From positions 7,808,001-7,872,000 of the forward strand of contig CAMRHE010000012.1 in assembly GCA_947044405.1 (NCBI GenBank): a DNA stretch of 64,000 nt, given 5' to 3'. This document shows positions 22,595 through 34,415 of the stretch, in pieces; the stretch's first letter is position 1, and the number at the start of each line of letters is the position of its first letter. The translations under genes and the position numbers were made by a program. Source of the DNA: Leptodactylus fallax (taxonomy: Eukaryota; Chordata; Amphibia; Anura; Leptodactylidae). Under the pieces are notes generated by a model. That model saw only the letters and a program-made list of their open reading frames with translations, had not been told where the DNA came from and made no database searches.

Positions 22595-22988
22595 AATACC
22601 TTGCCTTACCTCTCCTGGGCCTCCTCGTGCTGCTCCGCTATCCCCTCTGGCGCCGGCTTCCTCTGTGATTGGGCCTCAGTGGTTATGTGAGCACGCCCCA
22701 CGTGATTGCTGAGGCCAGGCCTTAGTGCCTCAGCGTTGATGTCCGGAACGCCGAAGATGACGTCGCACCTCGAGGACAGGTGAGTATAAATGTTTGTTAA
22801 TTTTACTCACCTCGGAAAGGGGTCCTGCGGTACATGACGCTCGGTCCCTTTCTGTTATTGATATGGCCGGGACTGACTCCGGGATCTGGAGTCATCAGGG
22901 TCCAGATCCCGGGGGCCACTTTGGGGACAGGGCCCTGGGCAATTGCCCAGTTTGCCCCCCCCTAACGCCAGCCCTGGATATACACTTG

Positions 22989-25141
22989 GGTGTGTTCAGA
23001 GGCGTAGCTAGCGGGGGGGGCAGAGGGGGCGGCTGCCCCGGGCCCATTGACTTTTTGGGGCCCACCCTGGGGCCGCCATTAATACATCCTTTATTTCTAA
23101 CTGGATCGGTGTCTGCAGACACCGATCTAGTTAAAACATATCCTGCAACTTCACAGTATTGTAAACCACAAGCCATGAGGCTTGCGGTTTACAAGTCCCC
23201 GAGACCACAGACCGATGTCTGCTTCTCACACAGGTGGCGCGATGACGTCACAACATCGCGTCACCCGCGCTCTGACATAGACGTCCTGTGCGTGGACAGG
23301 GAGGAAGCCGCGGCTCCATTCATCAGCATCGCAGGTGAGTATGACTTTTTTTTTTCTTTTTTTTAGCGCAGTTGTGGGTATATTAATAGTATAAGGGGTG
23401 GATAGGAGGTGGAATTATAACTATAAAGGGAGGATTCATTAGGGGGCATTATGACGATGGGGGGGTCATTTATATAAGGGTTATTACAGGGTATTATGAA
23501 TACAAGGGGGGGGAGGTTATTTATATAAGGAGCCATTAGGGGGCATCATTTATATTAGGAGGCAATATGTACATAAGGGGGTGGTCATTGATATAAGGGG
23601 TCATTAGAGGTGCAGTATTTATGTCAGGGGGAATCAGGGGCATAATATGAGGTTCAATTAATTTAACGAAAGTGGCACTTGGACTTTATTAAGACTAAGG
23701 CCCGACGTAGCAGGCTGCAGCAAAAAAACCGCTGCAGGAAAAACCATGGCGGTAACATTGTGGTTTTCCCGCAGCGCTTTTCATAGAAGGTCTGCAGAGG
23801 TTTCCTCCGTGGACTTTCTGTTTTCAATACACCTATATAGAAACCGCCAGTGTTTCCATATGTATAATTGACATGCTGCGATTTCCAAAACCGCAACAGT
23901 TTTGGAAATCGCAGTGCGTCTGCTGCACGTAATTTTCCGCAATGTGTGGATGGGATTTGCTAGAATGCCATGTTTTTTTTCTGTGGGTTTTCGCCACATG
24001 GGGCTCCATCCCATCCCCACTTTGCAGTAAAATACACGCAGCGGACACGCTGCGATTTCCAAAACAGTTGCAGTTTTGGAAATTGCAGCATGTCAATTAT
24101 ACCTATGGAAATGCCAGCGGTTTCCCTATAGATATAATTGAAGTAGAAAGTCCACAGAGGAAACCTCTGCAAACATTCTGTGCAAAGTGCTGCAGGAAGA
24201 ACTGCGATGCGTCGCCGCAACGGTTTTTCCCACAGCTTTTTTTTTGCTCCGGGACGCCACGTGGGGCCTTGGCCTTAAGGTGTTTTCCAGCTCATTTTTA
24301 TTGATGATCTATCCTCAGAATAAATCATCAATAAGAGATAAGTGATTCCCCACTGATCAGCTGTAAGAAGGGGCTATGGCGCCTGTTTACATCATACGCT
24401 GTCTGTTTATAGTGACCGTGCGTGTGATGTCATTCCAGCCGTGTCACATGGACGTGTATAGGACGAGGCTGTAGTTATATTACATGGCCGCTATGGAAAG
24501 AATGACACTATGTAAGCAGAGAAGGCGTCACGGCGCTTACACAGGTACCACGGTTAATTCAAACAGCTAATCCTCGGAGTCCCGGGTATTGGAAACCCCA
24601 ATACTTTTTTTTTCCCTTGTTTTTTTTTTTTTTTTTCTTTTTAATTAGGAAACACCTGGGGCATTATTAATAAGGGGAACTATTTAAAGGGGTGCACAGG
24701 GAAGTTATTAATTTAAAGATGCACTTGGGGGTATTATTCATTATGGGGGGGTTATGTTATATATTTTATAATTGGGGTAGCAGCAGGATGGGGGCTTTGT
24801 GTAGGTGAGGACAATATGGGTCAGGTGCCTGGAAAAGTAAGGAGCCAAAGATGTCTGTGTTGCAAACTTTACAGAGACTGGAAGAAGTGGTCATGGCCGT
24901 CCAGATAAAAGAAAAGGGGAATGTGAACGATTAGTCAGAGACGTCACCGGTAAGTCACTAAATTGTTACTGCACTGTATTCACCTAAATCGTCTGCAGAG
25001 CCCTGTGTAGAGCCGCTATATACCACTATAGGCTCACCGTATACTCATATTATCGGTATACGAACATATCCAAGTTGGGGGCCCACTTGGACATGTTGGC
25101 CCCCCCTGTGCTGATCCCCTAGCTATGCCTCTGGGTGTGTT
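22989..25141. mobile_element. 2.1-kb non-autonomous hAT element
   Basis: Element 22997-25133 between perfect 8-bp duplications GGTGTGTT (22989-22996, 25134-25141). Termini: CAGAGGCGTAGCTAGCGGGG, and from the right inward CAGAGGCATAGCTAGGGGAT. The interior is CpG-rich (23200-23340), with a splice-donor motif GCAGGTGAGTATG (23331), then a degenerate ATTTATATAAGGGG minisatellite (about 23385-23650) and a MITE-like block (23695-24285). No transposase. It abuts the preceding hAT with only 12 bp of host DNA between (22977-22988). Confidence 0.85.
23695..24285. repeat. MITE-like repeat inside hAT
   Basis: Begins AAGGCCCGACGTAGCAGG and ends with the inverse-like CGCCACGTGGGGCCTTGG. Interior halves carry inverted GCTGCGATTTCCAAAAC / GTTTTGGAAATCGCAG motifs three times (23876, 23898, 24050). 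Open frames across it are shadows. Confidence 0.6.
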
Positions 25142-25199
25142 AGAGCTAGATATTGGATAGATAGGTTCCTAGGACCCCTGACAGTTTAAATTGTGGTTC

Positions 25200-25294
25200 A
25201 TACTGTACTTGTTCAAGCTGAAACTAATCTGGGACCCGAACTACTCGAACCCAAAACGAAAAAAAATCTTGACATGTTCGTCCATCTCCTATAG
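25200..25294. repeat. Orphan hAT end
   Basis: CGAACCCAAAACGAA followed by GACATGTTCGTCCATCTCCT resembles the right end of the 7707-8482 element. No matching left end is found. Confidence 0.5.
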
Positions 25295-25305
25295 GTGTGT
25301 AGTAG

Positions 25306-25732
25306 GTGGCAAATAGAGATGAGCGAATTTCTCAAAAGTTCAATTCGGCAGTTCAATTCGAAGTTCCAAAAAAAATTTGCTTCAATCCGAATTACTTTGT
25401 GGCGAATAAACAGCTATTTCTGGCCTTCAGAGAGCCGGGGTGGGCGGCAACATGGCGGAAGCCCTTGGATGCCACGTTCATGTCTCTCTCTCTCTCTCCA
25501 GCACGGACAAGTTTTATTCATGTAGAAGGATCAGCTAACAAGCAAAGACACGCCTACCCAATCACATCACTAGAGAATATCATGTGACCGTCTGATGTCA
25601 CAAAGGACCTTACTAAATATTCGTTACCGCGAAGCATCAGAAAATCCGGAATCGTGACAAATCAAAGATTTCCTGAAATTCGGATGAGAATTCCACTTCT
25701 GCAGAATCGATTCGCTCATCTCTAGTGGCAAG
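25306..25732. mobile_element. hAT MITE with TAGAGATGAGCGAA ends
   Basis: Element 25314-25724 (411 bp) has ends TAGAGATGAGCGAATT and ATTCGCTCATCTCTA, flanked by GTGGCAAA and GTGGCAAG (7 of 8). The interior includes AATTCG-rich segments and a CT microsatellite (25483-25498). Open frames at 25295-25587 lie wholly within it and are not genes. Confidence 0.8.
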
Positions 25733-26665
25733 TCCTGTCTATTTCCCTCATTTATGTGGAAAGTGTGAAATGTAATTTATTCAAATTACCAACTGCAACT
25801 AAAGATTCCTCTTGTAGTCTGTAATCTATGAAGCTGAATGTGTGTGGCCCCAAATCAAAGTGTTTGTAAATTGTTAGACTGTTTTTAATTTTGCTACATA
25901 ACCACAGATTATATAAAATATATCTATATATATTTTATTATTACATTTAAATTAAAATAAAGTTAAATTACAGAATGGCTGCAATAGTCATTATGTTGAA
26001 GGAAAGTGTAATAAAGTTATATAAACTGCTGGAAAAATGTGTAATAAAAACAATAGACAAATAAAAGTGTTTATTTTTATTACTGAAAACTTTCTTTTTT
26101 AATTTTCAGTTCATTGTGGTGCTCTGATCACAGTTGCATTGTGTTCTGTCTGTGGTTGGAAATGTAAAATTGGTCAAGGATAGCAAAAATATACTGGCTT
26201 TTTAAGACTATCCAGAAAAATGTAATCTGCCAAATATGTTAATTGGATATTAACCATCCAGAATTTTTGTAAGATCTGCCAATATAGGTTCTTGTGAAAT
26301 GTTTGGCTTTATTTAAACTGGACAAAAATATGGAGAAAAAAGTTCTATTATTCTGCATAAAACTATGTTTATGTTTTTTATTAAATTTTGGCATCTACGC
26401 TTCGTCTGCACATTGATATATTACTGGGACTGCTATTCACAGGATAATTTAACATAAAAATGCAGAATGAAAAAGCATTTTGCTTGTATACTTATACTGT
26501 ATAATATACTGTTATTTAATGCAATACTTAAAGCTTCACACCATTGAAACAACTACATACAGTACAATATACATACCAACAGGAATACTTTTATAGAATC
26601 TATGTATCTATTTTTTGTCTTCGCACCAGTCTTGTGTTTCTCCACTTGACTTTTTTAGGTGACTA
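25733..26665. other. AT-rich anonymous sequence
   Basis: No gene or repeat supported. Confidence 0.35.
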
Positions 26666-26955
26666 GTTTTAGGCTATATTCACAGAACAATGATGTCAAT
26701 ATGGCTGTGTGACATTGTTTTTTTAATGGACATCACGCGGCAGCATTAACTTCAATTTAAGTGAATGGGAGCTATTCACATGACCGTTAATTTGACCAAA
26801 ATATAGGTCATGTCCTATTTTTGTCCGTTTTCATGGACCCCTCCATACACTCAAATGTATAGGGGATCCGTGCCCCTTCGGTGAATGAAGGTCATGAAAA
26901 ATGGACATTTTTTCATGGACGTTTTGCACCTTGGTCATGTGAGTTTAGGCATTGT
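26666..26955. repeat. Dispersed MITE-like repeat
   Basis: TTAGGCTATATTCACAGAAC at the left and GGTCATGTGAGTTTAGGC at the right are inverted versions of one another. The interior has GTCCGTTTTCATGGACCCC and TGAAAAATGGACATTTTTTC pieces. A common layout for small frog repeats; superfamily not assigned. Confidence 0.5.
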
Positions 26956-27485
26956 TTTGCATTTGTGTTGTTCCTTCCATTTGTAAGGGAAGCCACAATG
27001 CCTTACCAGATTTCTTACACAACAGACAACAACAGCCCCTGGTAAATCTCATTCACTTATATTGGATCCATCTGGATCTGCTGTGGTATCCATTGTTTCA
27101 ACAGGAGACACTTCACTGCTTTTAGTGCCATGTTTTCTGTCAGATATGCTAAACACACATCAGAACATAGCCTCTGACAGTAATATTATAACAGAACCCT
27201 ACACATATATAAGTATTATATATATGATATTGTATATAATACTGCAAAATGACATACAGAGCAATAGTCTGCCTCTTTGTGCACAACAGTTTTTCTTAAA
27301 TCCCTCCCACTCTATAAAAAAACGAGTTAAAAAAAATTAAAACAAGTATCACAAAATGTTCAGACTTTTAAAACACCATTATATACTTTTGTTTTGTTGT
27401 GATACTGTGTTAAATTTGTTCTATGAAAAATTGAAGTCCTTAAACAAACTGGAAATCATTTAAGGGTGGACACATCTCCAGAAAC
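26956..27485. other. Anonymous sequence
   Basis: No feature supported. Confidence 0.3.
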
Positions 27486-27865
27486 AGTTTGAAACTAAGG
27501 GCCCATATTGCAGAAACACAGTTTCACTGTGTTGGCTGTTGCAGAAATGCAGAGGAAAAAAAATGCTGCATTTTACAGTTAATGAGATTTATTTTAATTT
27601 TATTCCCACATTGCGGAAAAAAGCTGTGGGAAAGCGATGTTTTCCAAAATGCGTGCGTTTTTGAAAGTCACAGCACGTTAATTTTAGCTTCGAAATCACA
27701 AGCAGTTTCTCAATAGATTTAATAGTGGAACAAAAATTGCATAGCAACATGCAGCAAAAACTCAGTGAAAAACAGAGTGGAAAAAAACTCAATGCGTTAT
27801 AGCTGAGTTTTTCGTGCAGTATATTTTGACTGCGCTTCCCTATGTGGCGCCTGAAAGTGCCATAC
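27486..27865. repeat. Dispersed repeat (GCAGAAACGC-type)
   Basis: Opens AAGGGCCCATATTGCAGAAA and closes TTCCCTATGTGGCGCC, with internal AAAATGCTGCATTTT, TTTTCCAAAATGCG and CAGCAAAAACTCAG motifs. It resembles the 23695-24285 block in design. Confidence 0.45.
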
Positions 27866-27989
27866 TCCAACATTTCTCTAGAAGTGCTGTCAATGGCTAG
27901 GATTCCTAACCATTTTCCCTAGAAAGAGAAACTCACCATGGATGTCCCTTTCCTCCCTCACTTATTCACTGTCAAAACCCTGCCAGTAT

Positions 27990-28420
27990 GCTCTAGACAG
28001 GATATCAGTTTCAAAGAATTTATAACTTCTTTTGTAGAGGAGATTTAGTATGAACTGTATACTGATGACATGTTCTTTTACCTCAATGGTCCCTTATGAC
28101 TCCTTACAACCTACACATGCTATTATAACCTGATTCAGATCTTGCACAAGCCTTATCCTGCTGTTGGATGTCTCCACCTTCTCCAAGGCTGTAGTCTCTA
28201 TGCCTCTACCTCCATAACCTGCCTGAGTATCTCTGCATCAGTTATGAATTTTGAGAAACTTAATGCTCATCATCTGTTACTTTCTCTTGGGTCAGAAGGA
28301 GTACTATGTTTATCATTAGGAGACATTATAGATGGGTCCCTCTTCCATTTGGAGTAGTTATTCTGTCTTGGCTTTATTCCCAGATTATGCTACAAGGTTT
28401 CATGAAAACCAGGCATTGTT
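27990..28420 (+). pseudogene. Tx1/L1-type reverse transcriptase scrap
   Basis: A plus-strand fragment of a LINE ORF2 palm region. GAACTGTATACTGATGACAT at 28051 translates to ELYTDDM, followed by FFYLNGPL, which corresponds to the catalytic LYADDI box of Tx1-like L1 elements (YADDIILTL in the complete copy at 61800). After a stop and a frame change, 28142-28357 reads LSISASVMNFEKLNAHHLL, matching the downstream F..SG...N..KS segment. It is heavily mutated, with no ends visible, and is older than the copy at 57978-63841. Confidence 0.6.
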
Positions 28421-30015
28421 CTGTCAGGAGCCACCTTCCAAATTGTGGCACTAGAGTAGGTTCCTCTTTTCCACCAAAGAAGACTTATTTGCATATTCAT
28501 GTCACTTACTTTCTTATAAATACTTTCTTACTTTCAAAATAAATAGATGGAACAAACTGTTCCTTTCAACTGCTACGCTCAGTTTAGTTAAAATGACCCT
28601 GCCATGCAATGGAAGCTGTACACTGTCACTGCATGTCAGAACGTTTAGCAGTTTTTACTGACAGCACTAAGTGGATAGTGTCAGATTGTGAAGGACCATA
28701 TTCCATTTAACAATGGCACCCTGTTAGGTATAAATTTCCAGGAAGAATAACATAGGTATAGCACTATACAATGTTCTAAGAAAATATGCTCCTGCATTGT
28801 TCTTTTTTTTTTTTTTTTAACACTTGCTATTGTTAACTCTTTGACCAGAATCCTATCATAACTACAAAATAAAAAATGTAACAATATATATATAAAATAA
28901 AGTTAGTCTTTTTGAAGTATAAGGCTGCATTTCCATGTAGCAGTCACAAAGTGGTCATGGTGGTCTGGAATGCCACTGAAAACTGGGAACTAACTGGGAT
29001 CTAAAACATAGAGAATGGCACAGTTTTCAAATATATCTGTCATATCAAAAGGTATGTTATGCAACCATTGAAAGTGAGAAGGTTTTTAGCTGCATTTATT
29101 TGAAAAACTAACCAATGTATATGACCACAACTTGGAAATTGACCCTTATATGTAAACTGTTCCAAGGTGAACCATAACATTAACAAATAGACTAGCACAT
29201 TACAGGTTGTGAGATCAATTGAATCAGAACTCAGTAATACATATCATTATCATTGGACTTTCTAAATGACTCTAAATGTTGCCCAAAAAATAATTTCATT
29301 TCAATTGTAGAGTGAAGATTATTAGCAAGAATGCACTACTGTCTCTGGTCTCTCTATGAACCAAATAAATATTCTGGAAAGGCAACCTGCATACAAAACC
29401 TAATACTGATTTCTTACAGTTGTTACCATTGTTTGTTTACTCTCCAGTATGCCTTGAAATGTAAAAATCATCAAGTAGCATATGTTTTCAATTAAACCTT
29501 GAGTTTTCAGCCACTGGATCCACACCAAAATTAACATGCACATGCATATTGGATCACAAAAAAAGCCTGGATTGTAGAATGAAAATAATAATGTATTAAA
29601 TTCTGCAAAACATTTAATTCAGGTATTAAGTGGAGCAAAACCGATAGAAAAGCTAAAACATGATATTACAAAATAAATGATTTATGTTTCACACACCCAT
29701 GTTATTGATGGCAGTTCTTATTATCCAGTCTCTGCTATCCATAATTTTACATTCCAATTCTACTACTCCCAAATATTTACAGGTAAATTATTTTGCCTCA
29801 ATATATGCTTGTTATATCTTATACATTTGACTATCTTTTGAACATCTCACTGCTCAGTCATTTACTTGACATGCACTGATGAACTAGAAGATCTGGTTCA
29901 TTTAGTCAGAATTAACAGGGTAACAAAATAATCATATTATGGAAACTTTTTCAGTGTATTTCCAATTTGGAGACACACACACAAAAATAATAGGCAGTTG
30001 CATTATGAGAATTTC
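28421..30015. other. AT-rich anonymous sequence
   Basis: No gene. A short element of possible regulatory interest lies at 29440-29560 (see findings). Otherwise unassigned. Confidence 0.35.
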
Positions 30016-30355
30016 TTTGGTATACTAACCCCTTCCTGTCATCCATAATAACATGGCAGATGTTTGGACTTTAAACATTGCACCCACTCAGGAACTGACC
30101 GGACACCATAGCCATTGTTTCTCTGTGCAATTTGTTACCAGGTAGATGGAGCTGTGCACCTGTGTACATCATATGACCATGGACCATATATCACATGACC
30201 ATGGACTGATGTTTATCTACTGGTCAGCAGAATGAATGACTGCAAGCAGGTCTAGAAACCATTAAGAATTAATACAGAAGGTATAACTTTTCATTATCCA
30301 AAAAATAATATTTGTCTCTTAATATTGGTCTGAAACTGGACAACCCCTTTAACAG
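30016..30355. repeat. T2-like MITE, right end only
   Basis: Ends GAAACTGGACAACCCCTTTAA at 30352. An internal ATGACCATGGACCATATATCA duplication surrounds 30170-30212. The left TTAA end is not recognisable. Confidence 0.45.
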
Positions 30356-30534
30356 TTTACATGCCTCAGTCAATTGCATACAAGGCATCTAAAGAGTGAC
30401 CCTGCCATATTTAACACTTACACACAGTGGAACATACATGTATAGTGGAATGGGGTGTCACGCAGAAAAATGTCGGCAATCATGTCACATAGTTCTATTA
30501 CATATGTCAAAGATTCCTACTTAATGTGGCAGAT

Positions 30535-30900
30535 TTATTAGGCCTTGTAGGTCAGTTTTGCCAGTTTTCTGGCACACAAGGCATAAAAAGTGGCAAAAGT
30601 CACAAGTCAGGTTTTTATGTAAAAATTTGCAACTTTTTTCTTTTAATGCCAACCTCACCCCTTTCCTGAAAGTGGGCATGCCAATGGGCTTGGTTTATTG
30701 GTGTAAATTATACCTGAAATCCACATCAACCATGAGGTGGTGTAGATTTCAGTGCAGGTGCACAGCCCTGTGGAGGGTGGTCGGTTTTGAGGAGGTGTGC
30801 TCCTTGTCAGAAATGAGGTATACCCTCCTCTGGCACAGTCTTCCAGTCTTCAAAAATCTTCCCCAATGTATTTTATGGAAAATTACAGTATTTGTAACCA
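30535..30900. repeat. Dispersed repeat (TTTATTAGG / TGCCAGTTTTCTGGCAC)
   Basis: Contains a short perfect hairpin, TGCCAG/TTTT/CTGGCA (30559-30574), and GTGTAAATTATACC and GGTGGTGTAGATTTC phrases typical of frog dispersed repeats. The 122-aa open frame on this stretch has no recognisable domain and is judged spurious. Confidence 0.4.
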
Positions 30901-30949
30901 TCTGTTACCAGATGTTAATCCCATAATAGGCTATAAACTATGTAAAGCA

Positions 30950-31540
30950 CGGGTGTCAAACACAAGGCCCACGGGCTGAATCTGGCCCGCTGCCTTCTGT
31001 TATCCGGCACTTATCTGGCCCGCAAGGGCGCGGCATTTTTTTATTGTCTATTTAATGTAAACCAGCCCAGGACAGGCCGCTTAAAAAGAACAAAAACAAA
31101 GCTGCGCGATATCTGTCCTGGGCTAGTTTACAAGACCTCTGCATGTCAGCACAGGCGGCGATACAATGACGTCATCGCGCCTCCTACGCTGATATCGCGG
31201 ACAAGAAGAGGAGGAGGCAGCGGCTGCATCAAGGCATTGCAGGTAGGTGAGGATAAGTTTTTTTTTAATATATATATATAAATAGGCCGTTGCCTGCTGG
31301 AGTATCCCCGGCACGTAACGGCCTATTTACTTATCGATCCCCGCTGCTGGTCGTGGCTGCCCCTGCTTCCCCTTCTGCTATGGGACGCAGAAGCGGCTGT
31401 GTGAAGGAGCGGGGATGGTAAGTGAGGCCGCGGCCGGCGAACCCCATCAAATACTACTATTATTATACTCCGGGGTCTTTTCAGACCCCGGAGTATAATA
31501 ATCGGAGACCCAGGAGAGGTGATAAACATAAAAACCAGAG
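30950..31540. mobile_element. Composite hAT-like element, left end and cargo only
   Basis: Left terminus CACGGGTGTCAAACACAAGG, a known vertebrate hAT end style (CAGGGGTGTCAAACTCAAGG). Cargo: an inverted repeat around GTAAACCAGCCCAGGACAG (31058, inverse at 31113), a CpG-rich block, a splice-donor-like GCAGGTAGGTGAGG (31239), and palindrome copy 3. The right terminus was not found. Confidence 0.6.
31459..31502. repeat. Palindrome copy 3
   Basis: ATTATTATACTCCGGGGTC and exact inverse, 6-nt spacer. A single T-to-C/A-to-G change in each arm relative to copy 1 keeps the pairing perfect. Confidence 0.93.
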
Positions 31541-32030
31541 TTACTCACTGTGAGGATGAGACCCTCAATGCATGTATCTTTCTTGGACATGTATCATTCT
31601 TTATTCGTATCAGTCTCACATATCTGTAGGAATGTAGAGCTGTGTTTACATTGGTGGTCAATTCGCTCCAGTGGTTTTATGTGCATACCATGGAGAGAGG
31701 GCCTTTCTGACCCATCAGTGTGATATCCCAGATGTCCAAAGGGGGGAGCGTGGGCTAATGACCTGAAACTAACCCAGGCACCCACCTTTCCTTCTAACCG
31801 GCATAGATTCCTCTTTTCGTGAGGAGAGGGCTGGCTGGGGGGGTGAAGGGTAGAGCTGGACAGGGTTCTTCACACTGAGGTGGGGTGAGGTTTTTGGTGT
31901 TTTTGTGTGGAGCCTGGAAGAGAGACAGCTAAGAGAGAGCTGTGCTCAGGAACCTTCCTTAGGTCTGGTATTACTCTATACTTTATTCCCATTTTTGTTT
32001 TATGTGCTGTATCATCATTTGTATTGCAGT
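31541..32030. other. Unassigned sequence
   Basis: No gene supported. GC content is higher than in the surrounding AT-rich DNA and it may be a decayed repeat. Confidence 0.3.
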
Positions 32031-32592
32031 CTATGGGACTTGCAATCAAACGATTGCAGGTTCAAGCCCCATCAAGGGAGGGGGGCTAATAAAATAGTAA
32101 AAAAAAATAAAATAAAATAAAAAAAAAAGTTCTAACTCACCCACTTTCCCTAGAATACATATAAAAGTACAAAATTACTGTGAAACACATATACATTAGC
32201 TATCCCTGTGTCCGAAAATGCCCGGTCTACAACCTTATAAAAATATTTTTCTTGTAGGGTGAACATCAGAGCGGGAAAAAAAAATCAAAAGTGCCAAACC
32301 GCCATATTTTTTGCTGTTTCGCCTCTGATTTGAATAAAAAGTGATCAAAGCAATAGACATTCCCCAAAATGGCATAGCTAAAAAGTACATCTGGCCCTGC
32401 AAAAAAAGACGCCCTATTCCTCCCCGTACAGCTGCAGGGACACCTGTCAATGTGACCTTGCAGCTGTTGCAAAACTACAACTCCCATATATTAGACATTT
32501 TACCACATTTTTTTGTCTTAAAATATTTTTCCCTATTTTCCTCCTCTAAAACATAGGTTCGGTGCGTCTTATAGTCCGAAAAATACGGTAAA
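32031..32592. repeat. Frog-type dispersed repeat with hairpin and B-box-like start
   Basis: Begins with hairpin TGCAATC-AAAC-GATTGCA (32041-32058), directly followed by GGTTCAAGCCCC (32059-32070), an A-rich stretch, then CCTTATAAAAATATTTTTC and AAAGTGATCAAAGCAATAGA phrases. It ends in GGTGCGTCTTATAGTCCG plus AAAAATACGGTA (32561-32590), a terminus I recognise from vertebrate DNA transposons but cannot name. The 42.4-kb repeat starts with the same hairpin and B-box arrangement. Confidence 0.55.
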
Positions 32593-32960
32593 TATTATAA
32601 TATGACTCAAGCCCATATTAACCAGAAGCTTGGCCATTACTGCTCTCTGTCTTTATGTGAAGTCAGGCTATCGCCACGATATATTTATATGAACAATGGC
32701 CGTGTGGCATCTATTTTGTTTTTGGTCTGTATATGAGGGGCTATTACAGTTATAGTGACGCCACACAGGTAATAAGATTACTCATATGGGGGGCACTATT
32801 ACTGTAATAATTCTCAATTTCCCCATAGTTAATAACATTACCTGTGTAGGGGGTAGATCACTATGTTTAAATTATGTTTGATTTGTAGCAATTAGAATAC
32901 ATAATGCATATCAGGTATTTACATTCCGAATCATAACTGTAGCAAAATTACAGTTTTGAA
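32593..32960. other. Anonymous sequence
   Basis: No gene or repeat supported. Confidence 0.3.
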
Positions 32961-33060
32961 GTAGCCACCAAAATAATTTTTTGGTTTGGGGTCACCGCAA
33001 CATGAGGAACTGTATTGCGGGGTCACGGCATTAGAAAGGTTGAGAACCACTGCTCCAGAT
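32961..33060. repeat. Orphan hAT right end
   Basis: GGGGTCACGGCATTAGAAAG then GTTGAGAACCACTG at 33052; read inward this is CAGTGGTTCTCAACC, a classic hAT terminus. The following octamer CTCCAGAT has no left partner in the window. Confidence 0.65.
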
Positions 33061-33410
33061 AAAATACTCACATTAATACTAACATTGCTATGCAAGTAAT
33101 AGTGGTTAAACAAAGCAGTTTCAACTCATTGTGGTTCTAATGAAAGTCTTGAAGGCAAGGACCTTCATACTCTGATGGGCAAAAGGGGAACAATGTTTTG
33201 AAAATTTCAGTCTCAATATCTTATCATCCACTATAGCTTTAAATGTGAGCCTACCATCATTTTATAGACAATCATCTTGGCTATGTCATACATAAAATTG
33301 GCAACTATTTAGCATATGATTAGTTATGCAGATTCTTGTCACATAACTTCATTGTTGCTGTTTTGCAATCTTTTTCTTCTTGTATACTACAAATTACATT
33401 CTGTTCTCAG

Positions 33411-33486
33411 ATCCCCTAATAGCTCAGTGTGTTATTAGGTTGATTTCCATGCAAAAGGTCATTGGTTCAAATCAAGGATGAACCAT
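33411..33486 (+). other. tRNA-like leader in Tc1 5' UTR
   Basis: TCCCCTAATAGCTCAGTGTG resembles a tRNA 5' end with A box, and 53 bases later GGTTCAAATC matches a B box. Anticodon-arm and T-stem pairing are poor. It lies directly before the transposase start context. Possibly coincidental or a captured tRNA-like segment. Confidence 0.3.
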
Positions 33487-34415
33487 GAAGAAGATTTCCC
33501 AGGAAAAGAGAAACAGCATGATCCAGCTCAGATAGTGGTCTCTCTGCCAAGAAAATTTCCAAACTGCATCATGTGAGTGCCATGACAGTTGGAAGAATAT
33601 GAAATGAAGTCCGTCTATCCATTCAAAAACCAAGAGGTGTACATCTAGGCAAAATATCGGAGTCAACAAGTCATCTCATCACAAGGTCTATTCTGGCACG
33701 ACAAACACTGCAGTGGAGGTGGCTCATATGCTTCATAATAGTGAGATCACAGACGTCTGTGTAAGCACCGTGCAACGCGTGTTACACAAGTCTGGAGAGA
33801 TGACCCAAAAAAAGATGACGAAGCCTCGACTTTAATATCGTCATAAGAAGTGTCAGCTCAAGTTTGCAAAAAAAAAAAATATGAAAAGTGGACAGTAGAA
33901 GGATGCAAATGGGTGATTAGGAACTATGAGATGAACGTTAATCAACTGGGCTCTGGTGGGTGCTAATGAAAATGGAAGAAACAAGGAAAAAGGGGCTAAC
34001 AGATCTGGAAATTGAAGGCACTGCCAAGTTTGGTGGAGAAAGCCTGATGATATGGGGTTGTTTCACAGCCAAAGGCATTGGATACTTGACCAGGATCGTG
34101 GTCTCACTGCTGAGCTATATGTGAGTATATTTGTTACTGGGTACTATGGGTATGAAAAGGACTACATAGTGTTCCAGCAGGACAACAACCTAAAGCATAT
34201 GCCGAGATTAGTAAAGCAATGGCTCAATGACAATGAAGTAGAGGTGCTGGATAAGCCCCCACAGTCCCCAGACCTGAACCCAATCAAATATTTGTGGGTA
34301 TAGTTGAAGAAAAAGCTGTATTTGTACCCCAGTGAGTAAACCAGTATGCACCAACATTGGGAACATCTAGAAGAGACCTGGGATCACGGCGAGACATGCT
34401 TGAATCTGATTGAGA
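33478..34415 (+). pseudogene. Tc1-like transposase pseudogene
   Basis: The start context AACCATGAAGAAGATTTC gives MKKISQEKRNSMIQLR, the beginning of a Tc1 DNA-binding domain. Later pieces are recoverable in changing frames: SGTTNTAVEVAHMLHNSEIT (about 33695), STVQRVLHKSGEMTQKK (about 33765), GGESLMIWGCFTAKGIGYLT (about 34032), and then, at 34052-34303, VFQQDNNLKHMPRLVKQWLN and PPQSPDLNPIKYLWV. The second catalytic D is kept in the QQDN context. The catalytic E is replaced by K (NPIK instead of NPIE). Several frameshifts and a stop after YLWV confirm a dead copy. Confidence 0.8.

Larger units (their letters stand above)
21111..22976 (-). mobile_element. Composite hAT element, far end truncated
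   Basis: The right end, GCCCTG at 22976, read inward is CAGGGCTGGCGTTAGGGGGG, the same terminus type as 54049. In reverse orientation the contents follow the 54049 element: GC-rich block with splice-donor motif (22776-22788), palindrome (22345-22384), then a ~57-bp-period minisatellite. The other end is lost near 21114, inside the block that corresponds to 54890-54905, so no target duplication can be shown. Confidence 0.75.

Noticed and set aside
22794..23366. 190-aa plus-strand open frame
   Set aside because: It spans the junction of two hAT elements, including both termini and target duplication; high GC explains the lack of stops.
23942..24304. Open frames of 86-120 aa on both strands
   Set aside because: They overlap a MITE-like inverted repeat inside a hAT, so both strands stay open for the same reason.
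30558..30926. 122-aa plus-strand open frame, possible exon
   Set aside because: It coincides with a dispersed frog repeat and has no recognisable protein features.
30950..33060. One hAT element running from the CACGGGTGTCAAAC end to the GGTTGAGAACCACTG end
   Set aside because: The two termini belong to different end types and the flanking octamers (ATGTAAAG and CTCCAGAT) do not match, so they are treated as two orphan ends.
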